Of a stretch of DNA of 64,000 nt, positions 26,601-39,600 are shown one piece after another. The notes beneath the pieces are model-generated. The model saw only the letters and a program-made list of their open reading frames with translations, had not been told where the DNA came from and made no database searches. Where the stretch lies: positions 1,159,855 through 1,223,854 of the forward strand of contig CAADRB010000059.1 of assembly GCA_900708905.1 (NCBI GenBank), written 5' to 3'. A program made the translations under genes and the position numbers. The stretch's first letter is position 1, and each line of letters opens with the position of its first letter. The stretch comes from Hymenolepis diminuta (taxonomy: Eukaryota; Platyhelminthes; Cestoda; Cyclophyllidea; Hymenolepididae).

Positions 26601-26817
26601 TTGTTTACATTATGGCAAGCTTACATGTGGTATTTAAAACTACTGCAATTCAGTTCCATGTAGCGGTAATTTTACGATTTTCAGACTCATGAAAGATTTG
26701 TAATTAGGCATCAGATAGTAATTCAAAATTTTTTAAGAATTTTAGTAGGTTGCGCTTGAAATATATAATTATTTATGTTATTAATTATTAATTTCACTGA
26801 ATTAACCATATCTGTAG
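17700..26817. other. AT-rich spacer or intron, no supported gene
   Basis: Roughly 9 kb, very AT-rich, with long T and A runs. The largest frames (18191-18469, 21179-21493, 22579-22845 on -) have lysine/phenylalanine/isoleucine-rich compositions expected of translated AT-rich noncoding DNA. A short open segment at 25155-25197 ends at CAGCAG|GTAAAA; it is too short to call. Confidence 0.45.
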
Positions 26818-26958
26818 AAGCAGCGAAAGAGGAGAAGGCAACCGTTGTATGCTCTGATCAGCTGCTTTACTTTGCCCAAAACCTGAACACTCTTTTCCGA
26901 TATATCATTAGACAATCCCAAATCTCATTCCTCCAGCCTGAGAAAGTTATTGAATTAG
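26818..26958 (+). CDS. candidate internal exon of an unrecognised gene (47 codons)
   Basis: An open stretch with lower AT than its surroundings. It runs from an acceptor CCATATCTGTAG to a donor GAATTAG|GTTTAT, phase 1 at both ends, 141 bases. It reads EAAKEEKATVVCSDQLLYFA, continues NLNTLFRYIIRQSQ and ends QPEKVIEL. The amphipathic, helix-rich composition with Cys, Gln and Pro codons is unlike the translated AT-rich flanks. The donor is weak (GTTTAT) and the acceptor tract is only moderately pyrimidine-rich. No family was recognised. It could be a coding exon of a long gene that also uses the 11.1-kb segment, or chance. Confidence 0.33.
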
Positions 26959-29484
26959 GTTTATTTGAGATTGGCGCTACTTTATCATATTGTCTAAAGC
27001 AAAATTAACCTTAACCGCTTGGGTTTAAATATTAAATTGTAAGTAAAAACGTTACAAATTTTTACGATATATATGCACGTTTACAAGGCATTTCCAATCT
27101 CATTACCTTCATAAATTATATTTCATACTATCGAAACTCACACAAATTTTTTACTTATATATGATAGGATGCATTAGGAAATAATGTGGAATTATTTCAG
27201 AAGTGCGGATATCTTTTATGTGAAAGATAAATTTCCTTCATTCATACATTTTAAGCAAACTTTTCTGTAAACGTTTAGGTCAAAGATAAAGTTGTTCATT
27301 ATAATATTACGACTTAATTTCATTAAAACAGGTCAATATTCCTTGATTAGGTCTGCACCAAAATTTTAGCTTATTTATTTAATTTGGGATGATTCGCCAT
27401 ACATAGTTGCAATTGGCTTATTTGCGCGCCGGATTTTTAATTTACTGCATGATTTGATTAAAATTGTTTCCTATTTTAAATTCAGAAAAAATAAATATTC
27501 CCAGGTTTAAAAGTTTTATATCTAGATACTTGACTACTTCAAGTGAATTGTGTTTCATAAAGTGATATCACTCCTCCGATTGTCCAAATTTCGATCTGAG
27601 GATGTATGAACTCTCATATTCGTATATCCACGTCCATATCATTTAAATAAAATTCAGTATGAAAATGAATTTGAGTAGGCCATAAATATTAGTCGCTCGC
27701 GAATGGTATTTTTACGTTTATTTTCCCTTTAACATAAAAAAATGAATCTAAAAAAATTATTTATTAAATTTTAGCAAGACTATATTCATAATTGCTAAAC
27801 TGACGCTTTCTATTGGACGGCAGCAGTGGAATTTAGTTTACACTTACCTTAGTTGTGAAATTTTATACTTTAAAATGTATGCATGAAAAAATTGAGAGAT
27901 ATAAATTCTCGTTAATACAGAGCGAAAACACTTAGTTGATCGACTAATGAATTCTTTATTGCCCAACTTACCTATAATTACATTATTTTCTGAATTCATA
28001 AATTTTTTTTGTGTTCTTTTAGTCAGTAATAATTTAAGATTTTTCTTTTATGTGTTTTCTTGGTCAGAAATTTTGATGCATTTGCACTTTAATTAAAACG
28101 TACGTTTTCAAGAACGATTATTTGAAATGGGGCAAAAACTTTGCCAATCCTTTATTTTTATTATTAGATAAATTGAGTGAAATTTCCTTGACTCCTGTAT
28201 TCAAATTGTACTACCAATTTGGGCTCAATGCAATAAATTATTAAAATAAAGCTAAGGTCATTATTTTCTTAAATTTCGATCCCAATTTAAAAATTTTCAT
28301 TATAATTACCATGTGCATACTACCAATGACATGAATAATTATTAATGATAAAGTAAATATATTAAGCTGACAAATTTATTGCTTTCCACAAATGTCTATT
28401 TGGCAGTTTTAAACGGGCTAATACAAATATATGATGCTGAGTTTCTTTTATACTAATTAATACATTTATTATGACCATTCGAAATTTAAAATTTTCCTTA
28501 CAAAGGCCGAATTTTTATAAATGCATTATAGAAGATTTCTATTGTTTCATTTAATCTTATTGCAGATACTCAAAAGTTCACATTTGCTCTATTAAATTTC
28601 ACTTTTGTTAAGATGAACCATAATATAAATGTGAAACATTGATCCATTCCTTCCGAATATAAATATAGTACTTCCTTTTTTCAAAGTAATGTGTTATTGC
28701 ACAGTGTTTCATTACAAATCGTGTTAGCTGACATTAACGTACTTATTAAATACAAAACTGCTTAAATGCGCACGAAACAAGGGATTTTGGTGAGATTTTA
28801 ATTTAAATGAAGTTTGTGTAACATGTGAAATGCATTCTCTTTAACCTAAATATGCATTTAAATGAGGAAATGTTTGCAGACAATTTTATTACATTAAGTC
28901 TTTAAAATTGCATAGAAATATGTCGATTGAATGTTAATTCGAATGGAGTAAATTAATTTCCTTTTTAATGTTACGTAGAAGTTTATAGCTAATTAAAATT
29001 TAAAACCGCAGCAAAGCGTATTTATGAGAGAGAAAATTATTTCGAAAAATTAATCGACTTTAGGTAAAGACCTTGAAATTTTGGAGATGACCTTCAAAAT
29101 GACGATCTACCATGTGACGATTTTGTTCTGTGGTGCCAGAATTTTATTTCAAAATAAGATTTATATTTGGCTTTAAATGAACTGCAGACTCACTCGCGTT
29201 TTAATTGCCTAAATGTATGCGTAGTGTCATGAAGTTCCACACCCCAATTCTGGTTGGCTATTCTGTAATATTTTATTGTTAAACCAAACTTTAGATGCAA
29301 TTAAGGACTTCTTCAGTATAGGCTTCATATACTTAATTAATAATAGTGATAAGAGTAATTATATTTTCACCATAATGGAGATCAAAGTGTGTTTATCTAG
29401 ATCATTCTATGACAAAAAATCCGTTGATCTGCCTATTCTTCGTCTGAATAAAGCGAACCAGTAATGTATTTTAAACAAAAAAGA

Positions 29485-29555
29485 GAAATAACCAGATCAT
29501 AATCTGGGTTTTTTTAACAAAGAAGACTTTTATAATACTATGATCAGGTTATTTC
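29485..29555. repeat. inverted repeat, 17-base arms with one mismatch
   Basis: The left arm GAAATAACCAGATCATA (29485-29501) is matched by the reverse complement of 29539-29555 at 16 of 17 positions, across a 37-base loop. The left arm also takes part in a second hairpin, CCAGAT-CATA-ATCTGG, so the RNA could switch between two folds. It may be a foldback element, a small-RNA precursor or chance; the sequence alone does not decide. Confidence 0.6.
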
Positions 29556-30714
29556 GAATTTTTAAAATCACAAAATAATAAAGTTTTATAAACAAATCAA
29601 GCATTTATAAACCATGATTGTTCATTACATTACATGCGAATTAAAATTTCAATAATTTGTAATAATCTTTTATGATAAACCAAACCACGTATTATGTAAT
29701 TTATCAATAATGATTTACAAAACGAATACTGTTGTAGTAGCATTACTTTTTAGATTTGTCCCTTTCTCTTTTCCTAAAAGCGTACTGTAAATATCAAAAA
29801 ATTACAATTAGTCAATTTAATGATCATACCATAGTAAAGAAATAGAAGTTTTATTTATAAAGAAATTCATATTTTATAAAATATAAAAGTCATGATTTGA
29901 TACGTAAGGTAGATATATTTCTGATGAGGTCCAAATCTAGGTATTTAATCCCTTAGTTCATTTGTAGTCCAGCCCTCCTCTGACATTACTAAAACAAGAC
30001 AAAGACGAATTACGTTTCATTCAGATAATTTAAAAATGAGCGATCAAGTAAACATAATGGACTTAAATGTATAACTCTTTCATATGTTTGTCTTTCACCT
30101 TAATTTTGGGGCTCCAGCGAGAAATATAATTTATTAAATTCCAAGTGAAAACTTTCAGGTCAACATTTAGCGTCCTCCTTATAATCTCTGATTTTGGATG
30201 TCTGTTGTCTAAGCAGTTGGTGCTTTTCTCCTTAATTGTGTCAGCAAATCCAAATTTTCTTAAATTGATTACTTTGAAAAATATCTACTTGTACAACTTT
30301 GGAATGTGTCTACAGAGTCACGGTAAATGTAATGAGCAGGGAATATCAAGCGTTAAGGCAGATTTATTGAGATTGCAGTTTCAGCCATTCGAAAAATTTA
30401 AATTACTCCCAGTTATATGAAAACTGACCTCTTGGAACACTAAAGTATTTTGTTTTATGTACTTTTCAGCTAAAAATTATGCATTCCGTTCATAATTTAT
30501 TTTATAATTTCATTTGTTTTGTCGTATATCTAATTTGCTTTTATGAATAAACGTCTGTTTTTCATTCATTTGTATAAGCTCTCTAGTAGTGTTTGTTATA
30601 TGAACTAATTTTGGGATCATTTTTTACTTTATTTTCATCAGCCTGTTTTTTTCTATTTTATTTAAAGTGAATAAATATATTCTACTTACTTTTTAATGCT
30701 GATATTTTATACAC

Positions 30715-30732
30715 TGGATTTTATAAAATCCA
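30715..30732. repeat. perfect 18-base AT-rich palindrome
   Basis: TGGATTTTA abuts its reverse complement TAAAATCCA. It stands alone, with no neighbouring gene feature. Confidence 0.45.
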
Positions 30733-33267
30733 CTTTTGTTTGTAATAAAATCGATTATGGCAAAATATGCCAATTCCCGTTTGCAAACATTCTTGATGTA
30801 AGATTACTTCAACAATTTTATTATTTTGAATGAGGAATTTTACATAGTCAATTGATAAGTGGTTATCTGAAATAATCACTTATATCAGCTTTAATTTATT
30901 TAAATAATGGTAAAAATAAATTTTCATTGCTTTCTAAATCTTCCAATGAAAGGCATTTTATTTAACTTCTTTGCAAATGTATATTAATATAGAATATAAA
31001 TCATTTCAGAATCTGTTTTACCTCAATATTAATGCTCATAGCACAACACAGATACTTTTATAAGTTTTAACCATGAACTAGAACTTGAATAAGAAGGGTA
31101 ACAAAGAATACGATTGGATATGAAACTGGCAAGGGGACACAAATGAACGGATGATGGGATCAGTGTATGACATGTCTTATTTTGTTGGAAATGGGAATAT
31201 TTAGTTATTCAAATTTTCTAAAAAGGAAAAACCCCATCTTTGTCATTTAAGTCATAAATTAAAGGCCAGTTTACTGGTTGATTTATTTTTGGGGTTTTTC
31301 ATTGCATTTCACTTATTTACATCTTTTTTATTACCAAAATCAAAAAGACGAGATTAGTGGTACAGCTAACATCTACGCCTCATTCAATGACATACTAGTA
31401 AATATTTATTAAATTTTTCTAATGGTAAAACGGAGGGTTGTGTGCTTTCGTCTTAGGATGAATTCCCCGTTGTTCGTCTAATTCACATTCTTGTGCCAAA
31501 TTTTAAATAAGAGGTAATCTATTATTCAGTTGGTTTAATTTCAAAATGGCCCCATTTGTTTTCCTTGATTATATTTTACAAGAATCTAATTATTTGGAAA
31601 GATTATACCTTTTCTTTGCCCAGCCTTGGTAATTAAATTTTTTTAAATTGCGTTAAATTAAACAATTTTTACGCTTTAATTTTCACAAAGTAAAACTTTC
31701 AAATTCACACATTTTGTTCGTTTCACATGACATATTTTAAAATTTATATTTAATTTTCATTCAAACGAAGTCTTATTGTTATTCTAATTTATAAAAAGCA
31801 GTATTGAAATATGGCATTACGTTTTAAACTCCTGGACCATAAAATAAAATTGAATTAATTTCCAAATTATTAAGTTTTTACTAAGTAATGCCATTATAAG
31901 TAGCATCCTATTTCTTAAATTAAAGTATTATTTATGATTAATAATTTGGTCTAGTTTATGGTTCCCGAAATACGAGTATTTATGGGGAAGAATATTTAAT
32001 ACTATAACCGATAATACCTTCCGCTTCCGCCTGTTTATCTTAGGAATTTAAATTGAATTATTGCACAATTAGAAAATTTCTTTCTTTAAAGTTTGCAACT
32101 AATTTCAGTGGAAGGAAAACTGTGTTTAACCAAGGGTGTGTCGGGAAAAATTTTTTAACCTAAACAAGTAAAAAATTTTGTTAGAGCTTGCAATGAGTGG
32201 CCTTCGATGAAATAAATCATTTTAGGTAATGTTATCCTGCTGCTGATGCAACTAAAACAATAAGCTTACCCCACTGTGCAGCATTATAACTTGGAAGACT
32301 GGAATTACACCACGACTTTATCTTTTGCACCTGGAAAATGAGCATTCGTGCTTTCCTTTAATCTCAGATGAATTCGAGCGATTTTTTTAAATGACAAAGG
32401 AAAGCTAACTATTACTATTAGCAATCACGGCTTAGTACACTTTTGTCCAATTACCTTTAAAGCTTAATTCAGTTGATAAGAATGCTTTCAAAAGTACAAC
32501 CCGCGAAGTTTTTATTGACAAACATAAAACAATAGCACTGAGAGTTATGTGTGCATATAGGTTTCAAAACTATCTAACAATTTCATTTTCTCCTTAATAA
32601 ATTTATTATTGAAAGCTATATAGCGGGCAATGATGATATAATCTTTACTTTTAAAATAAATATTCTTCCTGCAAAGGACCTTGAGATTTCTTTTAATTAG
32701 ACATACTCAAAGTGATTGAAGTCCTTTGTGTACTTAGCCGTTTCCATCGCTCAATAGGATATTAATACACTTATTCAATTACACTGACTTTAATTCGTTA
32801 TTTTAAGATATTATAATAAAAGTTACCCCTTTTGTGAGTAAATTTTAGAAAATTTTATCGTATTTGCTCAAGTACAGTTCAATGGCAATATTCTTTAAAA
32901 TAAATGACTTACGAGCATTATTGCTCAAGTAATTCACCATTTTAAGTACTCTGTTTCCAGGTAATGTTTTTCATCATGAAAATAATGGAAATGTTTTACT
33001 TGTTACTTGTTACTTGTAGTCCATTTAAGAATTAAAACTAAAAGCAAATTGGGAAACTGAAATAACAAGCACTATTTACAGGTTTTTAAGAATGGCATTT
33101 CTAAAAAAGGATTACTTGGCAGACTAGTTTAATCAACAAATCAGTATTTTGAATCTTAATTTCATTTGATATGTGGTTAGTGAACCAAAATTGAAAAGAT
33201 TAACCCTTTCTGATTAAATAATACTGTCTAATAACCAATAAATTTCTCAGACTGGAATTTGCTGCAA

Positions 33268-33650
33268 TCTGTAGCGAATGCTACACCAATAAGTCTTTTT
33301 GCTACATCTAAGTAATCCACCTAAGCAGTCTGAATAGCCTCTAGCAGGGTCCTCTATTATCAATTCACTTCCAAATTAGCTAAGCTATGCCCAAAGTAGC
33401 AAGGACAAGTAATGCGTTGAGTAGAGAGGGTTTATTGATCACTTCTTTGTTACTGAGAGTCAAAAGCTTAATCATTGAGTACAAAACCCTGCTAGGCTGC
33501 AGGGATCTTGATTGCTGATTGGTTGAGAAGGTCTCTACACACACGTCCGCGCTTGTTCTCAACGCGACCGGTTACATACCGCATTTCCCAGAAAGCTCTG
33601 GTGCACGTGATTCAATCAGCCTTGTTAGTGTTCCAGGGGATTCGTGAAAT
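33268..33650 (-). repeat. possible solo LTR or other mobile-element remnant
   Basis: A segment of about 380 bases clearly richer in G+C than the flanks. One end carries TGTAGC-GAAT-GCTACA (33268-33283), a short inverted repeat of the TG..CA kind found at LTR ends. Read on the - strand, an AATAAA-like signal (TCAATAAACCC) lies in the middle and a CG-containing block (33546-33576) upstream, which resembles the U3-R-U5 order of a retrotransposon LTR. No matching second LTR, primer-binding site or clear target-site duplication was found, and no coding remains. A different repeat or an old regulatory island would also fit. Confidence 0.28.
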
Positions 33651-36600
33651 TTGAATTCTCGAGCGTGAGCTTCCCATTTAGTACACATGGCACAACTCAA
33701 GTTCAAAAAGCAAATGAAAATTCTTTAATTTCTGTATGTTGCTCTCTGTATCTTCTTGATCTCCTCCTTTTCATCACTCGATGTTATTCAATGTCAGCTG
33801 TTTTCTAAAAGTAACAGTTATGATTTTTTGTGGTACTGTAAATAACAATAATAAATAATGTAGATTACATTTAAGAGATACATTCTTGAATTAAGACTTG
33901 AGCTCTAAGACATTAAAATTGTTTGGAATGCTCACTGCCTCATTTTTCTATTCTAAAATATGCGTTTTGGTATGGTGTATTTCGCCGTATGTATTCATTC
34001 AACAAAGTGTCTAGGAGTCTAGGTTAGTCCATTTCAATGCTCTAAGAATCAATGCAAATTTTGAATAAATTCTAAAATCTTGAATCGGCATACATTTTTT
34101 AAAATCTCATGGTTTATAAACAGCGGTCTCATATATGTTGGGAGAAAACAGATCAATAGAGTAGTCTCAATAAATTTGTTTTCGGACTTATGCCATTCCA
34201 TTTTTCCCCCACTGACATTGACTATTGCTTTATACATGCATTTTTCAAAGTTCAAATTTCAAAACTTGCTCTATGTTTCTTGAGGGAATTTTTGTTTGAG
34301 GGATTCAAAACTTGACGATCAGTCGTTTAGTTTAAGTAGTTGATCGACCACAAGGTGAAGAATTCATATTCATCTTGAGTTCATTGAGTTCAATTTTTTT
34401 ATTTTACTATCTCAAAAAATCAAGTTTCGTGAAACTATCTTATTACAAAATATTCATTCGAAGTAATTTTAATTAAAGCTGTTTTAGATTCACTTTTATT
34501 AATTAAATTAATTTATCAAAATCGGATTTAAAAAGTACTGCAAATAACAGATTTACAAATATGCACCTGAAATCGCACCCTTCATTTTGTTTTTATACTT
34601 TAATAGCCGCTAACTGACACATTTTTATTTGTTCAAAATTTATTTAAAATTTCATGACATCCGCTTACATTTATCTTCTAAACATATTAAGGTTATTCTG
34701 TTAATAAAAATAATGAATATATTACTTAGCGGATTTTAATTATCTTTTGCAGTTTCCGTATAAAATATATTAATTTTAGGATTAAATGATGGAATCTTTT
34801 CAGCTTTCCTACTATTTCTGCGTAGTTTTTATACCATGCCTCAATGACAAAATTTCCAGTATTTCGGTTTTAATATTCTCACTATCAAATGGCTAATTGC
34901 GGCTGAATTGTATTGATACTTTTAGTAGGTTTTTACTTTGAAGTATCAGATTTCGGAAATATTTCATAATATAAATGGTCAAATTTTTCCGGTACAAGCT
35001 AAAAATAATTACGCGATAATGTTTAATCAAAGTACTAATCACTGAAGAAAAATGAAGGCAAATACAAAGATTTCAGTTTGAAAGTTAAAGTTTTGTCTTA
35101 AATCAAACTGGAAATAAATAATTGGTGTTGATATATGGGGTCTATTGAAAGGATGATTATGATAAGAGAACTTTACTTTCATCCTAAATCAATGGAGAAC
35201 TTCTAGAATAGTCCAATATTTCAAAAGATTTGATTAAAATAGAGGACACAGAAAAAATAAAAAAACATATTAAAAGAACACCCATTTTGAATTGAGGATT
35301 CTATACGTTGTTTTATTTATCAAATCAAACTTTATTCAAATTTATTTTTTGCGTTAATCCTATTTTCATTATATAATTATATTAATTTTATTTGACAAGG
35401 AGATCGGTAATAGTCTGTGTCAAATATACTAAATGGAAAAGGAAGTAATAAAACTGTCGAGAACTATAATTTCTGAAATGGTGGAAGCACTAAAATTAAA
35501 TTATTTAAATAATTGTTAAGTTCACATTTGTCTTAGATTAATTTACTTAAAATTGGCAATTGGAGCAGCCAAGTAACTTTCAAGAATGGGTAATGAATTT
35601 CAGTTGTATTTGTTTTGTATTTCTTAGTTCATATTTGTGACCATTCCCATCTCTAATCGGTGCTTACATTGGAGTACTCTTTAAATGGCTAGATGCCCGG
35701 TTTGGCTCAAGTCATAACTGTTGTATATATCGTCATAAAATGATTCCAAATTTCTTGTTTTCCCTCAATATTACGGTTGAAGTGTAAGAATGAGGGTTTA
35801 ACCTTTTGGTGTTAGCGGTGAAATTTGAAATCGCATGCTTTCGATTGATGCTCTAATGCATGATTGCTCATGATTGAACAATATTACAAATGGAATTTGG
35901 GGCAAACATCAGTATGTTTTTTTAAAGCATTTTAAAGTTCTGTCGACTTTTTGAGAATTATACTAAAATATTGTAAATTGCATGTAATTTTATAAATTTG
36001 CAAAAATTTATACCATTACAGTAAATATTGTTGAAAATATCTGACTTTTATTTTATTGTTTGACGACATTTTCTTTAAAAGTACCTGGCGTTTATCGTTT
36101 CCTTTTTACCAGGATCAGTAGATAATGATTTTAAGATAGTAATAAACGTAATTTATAAACGTCCATGGAGTTCATAAAACCATATTTCTCGTAATAAAAT
36201 GCGAAATGAATAATGACGCATATGAGGAAATGCGTTAATTTTTAAAATTTTCGTTAAAAGTCAAAGTGGAAGTCTGGTTAACTTCTTACATAAATAGAAT
36301 TCGATTCCGATTTTTAATTAATTACATATTTATAACACCAATATTTACTAACTCAACCGGTGAACGAATAAAGCTAAAAGGCGGCAAATTCAAATGATAG
36401 TCGCATAAGAAATTTGTGGAAAAAATTTCTTCAAGTCATAGAAGACTCACTCTTGTCAATATACAGGGCTAGTTCATGAAAGAATGGCATTTCAGAATGA
36501 TGAATAAATCTTCATGCATAAAAACAAATTCAACTCAAATTGTCCCAACAATGAGAAACCCCATTAAAAGCGTTCTTTCTTAAGTTGTTTGACTACAAAT

Positions 36601-39600
36601 AAATTCCTATCAATTTTTTCTTGTATTTAAAACCAATTTGTTTCATTAGCAGCCGTGAAAATTTTTTTACCATTGCTATAATGTTAGTTAGGGGACAGAT
36701 TATTTAAGTTAATATTTAACGCATTTTATTGGTAAAGATTTAGAGATATTGCACGTGATCCGACAAATCCTTTTCAAGGTTCGTAGCCCGTTGAAGTTAA
36801 TAAGACCCGAGTAGAAAATGAAAATATGGTTAAAGATTCAATAAATATATTACTTTGATGGCTGTCCCAAATGTTTATATCAATATATGTTTTACAGATT
36901 ATAATTAAATTTTTATATTGTGAATAATTTAAAATATTAACAGTGACGTAGCTTTATGGTATATACATCAGTTTAAATAAGACCGAATTCATTATTCCAT
37001 ACCGATCATAAAAGAGGTAATAAAAGGAAAATTTCATTGAAATATTCTACTATAATTTGGCGTTGACGGAGCTGTGATCACTTCATATGTCTCTGAAGCC
37101 AAAAGTGACAAGTTAGTTGCCCATCTGTGCTCATCCAGTGATGTTAATAGTCAGACGCATTAATTAGCCCTTGTCAACAATAAGAAAGTGATACCAGTCG
37201 GACTTCTCATGTGGTAGGCTCTAGGATACTTTCAACTTAAATCAGTTTTTAACGCGATAATTCTTGAGATTAAAAAGATTTCTGCCTCAAATTAATTTAC
37301 TTTGTGGTTAAAAATCTATTTGCTCCCAAACATGTTACTAGCAGTTAGTTATTTAATTTTACTAAAAAACCATTTTGGTGTCGAGTATTAAGTTGTAGAC
37401 TTAAGGATACTTTCGAGTTAAACTATGAGCTTTAAAACCAGCACATTGATAATCGCTGTCTTAATATAATTATTCTTTATTTTAGTTGTTTCCTTTTTAC
37501 CAATCAAGTCTCTCTTCTCTTTCATTTGGCTCATGGCTCTCTTATCAATATGTTCCTTTCAACTTGAAGTTTTCATTCTTTATCTCCTTATACCGACATT
37601 CATATCTCGTTCTCTGTCTATTTCCTACCTCGTTTAGACTGAAGATCAAAGGATAATTACGATAGTTTGTGCGTAGGATCTTCATTTTCAAAACTTAAAT
37701 TCTAGACTCTTTCCAGTAGATATCAAAAATGAAGTGCAGTTATTGCAATTTCATAAGTATTTCAGATATAACTATTATACTTTTAATTTAAAGCTTTACG
37801 TTCTATTTAAATAATATAAGTATTTTATAAAAAAATACGATTTACTATTTCTTAATTGTTACTTTGAATGTTGTGAATAAGGAGTCTCTAGGTGCAAATA
37901 ATATTTAAGGGAAATTTACTAATTCGGGGAAAATCCGTTTTTGTCTCTTTATTAGTTCTTAGTTAATTTGTAATGGTTGATCAGTAATTATTGTTTTTAT
38001 TGTTTAAGGCACATTAAAATTATCACATATTTAAAATAGTCCCATAAGTGGTACTGCTAATTAATGGTAACTTCGCCAATCGGAGGGAACTTTCTCATTG
38101 CCTACTAAGTGTACATAAAGCTAGGTTGGTTGTCTATTACTATTTTGCAGCAAACTGAATGGTAAGAGTTCCATTATCATTTCATACCAACTCACATTCA
38201 GTTTTCATCCAACTTCTGGCTCTGAATAGGGGTTTAAAGAAACAAAAGATTGGCGGCTAGCAGCGAATATTTACAATATTTAAATTAGCAAATCGGGGCG
38301 CCCTGCAATAACACTCTCAGTGATTAAAATTTATCATAAAGCCTAATAGCAATCTATTATTGATTAGTCGAAAGAACTTTAGGAAGCCTTCGATGCATAT
38401 CTTTTTTTATAAATTTCACCTCAAGTCAGTTGAATTCAAAAATCGTTTAAACCCACTAAGGATAAATTTTGTGTAAAACGTCCGAAAATGTATGGCTATA
38501 ATAATAAGACGTCAGAATGATTTCAAGAGCAAAATATTTATAACAAGATAATAGAAACACCTAAATTTGGAATTTTAAATTCTTACTGCTGACAAATATT
38601 TAAATTTAAAAATCAGATTGTCAATGCAACTAATAAATATGTCCAACAATGCTAAAAAATTATGCGCGCTAATTTATAATAACGAAGAATTGCCCTTACA
38701 TCACTTTAAACGAGTTTCAAGATCATATTTCATTGAAATATTTATAAAACATTTGCTTTTGATTGTTGGAAGGTTCTTTATGTTGAATGATATGCACCAT
38801 TCACCATTAAGCTAAGTTTCATTTGCAATATTTTTAACAGAAATTAGTCAAGTATTAAGTAATCCGTAGTCGAAAAAAGATTACTCCGTTTCCCTAGAAA
38901 GAAGGATTTATCGTCGAATTTAAATTATTGAACACTGAAATGAAAAAAAGTCATTCTAATAATGTTTTTCTGAAGTAAAATCAAAATTTGTAACTTTCAC
39001 TGAAGTGTCATAGCATTCATCGGTTTTATTTGCACAAAATATCTGCGCAAATATGAAAATTAATAAACAAAAAGAGATACAGATTAGAAATAAATTCTTC
39101 TAAATAAAATAATGAAGTTTTATAACTTTCTTTCACCAAAAACTTGTTGAACTCTGGAATTAATTAAATGATGAGTTTATAATTTCATATATACATTTTG
39201 AAATGCAATCGTCAAGTACTGTCTGAATAATTTGATTCCATCTCAGAGAGAGAGAAAGCTATTTTCTTTCCTTGCTTAATTTGTTATTACTAAGTTCAGG
39301 TCAAAACAAACGGGATAGTTGAAGAACAAGTATGCTATAATCTGCTTTACTGACTCCGTATATTCTGTTAAGCTTTTTAACAATACTGCTCCCAAACTAT
39401 AGAAGCCAGAGGAATCTGAAAAAGTCAAAATTTCTAGACCGACACTTCCTATTTCCCTATTTTTTATTAAGTGAACGATATAAGTCATTTTCATCAAGAG
39501 AAAGCTCTCTAACTTAAAAATCAGTAAAGCAACGAAGATAGGAGTTTGAATCGAAGCAGGGAAAAAATGGGGGCTTAATTCAAATTGTGAATTTATCAAT

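Larger units (their letters stand above)
26959..33265. other. AT-rich spacer or intron, no supported gene
   Basis: No coding exon was recognised on either strand. It holds an inverted repeat at 29485-29555, a perfect 18-base palindrome at 30715-30732 (TGGATTTTA and its complement), and a heptamer TTACTTG repeated three times near 32996-33016. The frames at 29276-29464 and 30145-30420 have no splice or family support. Confidence 0.45.
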
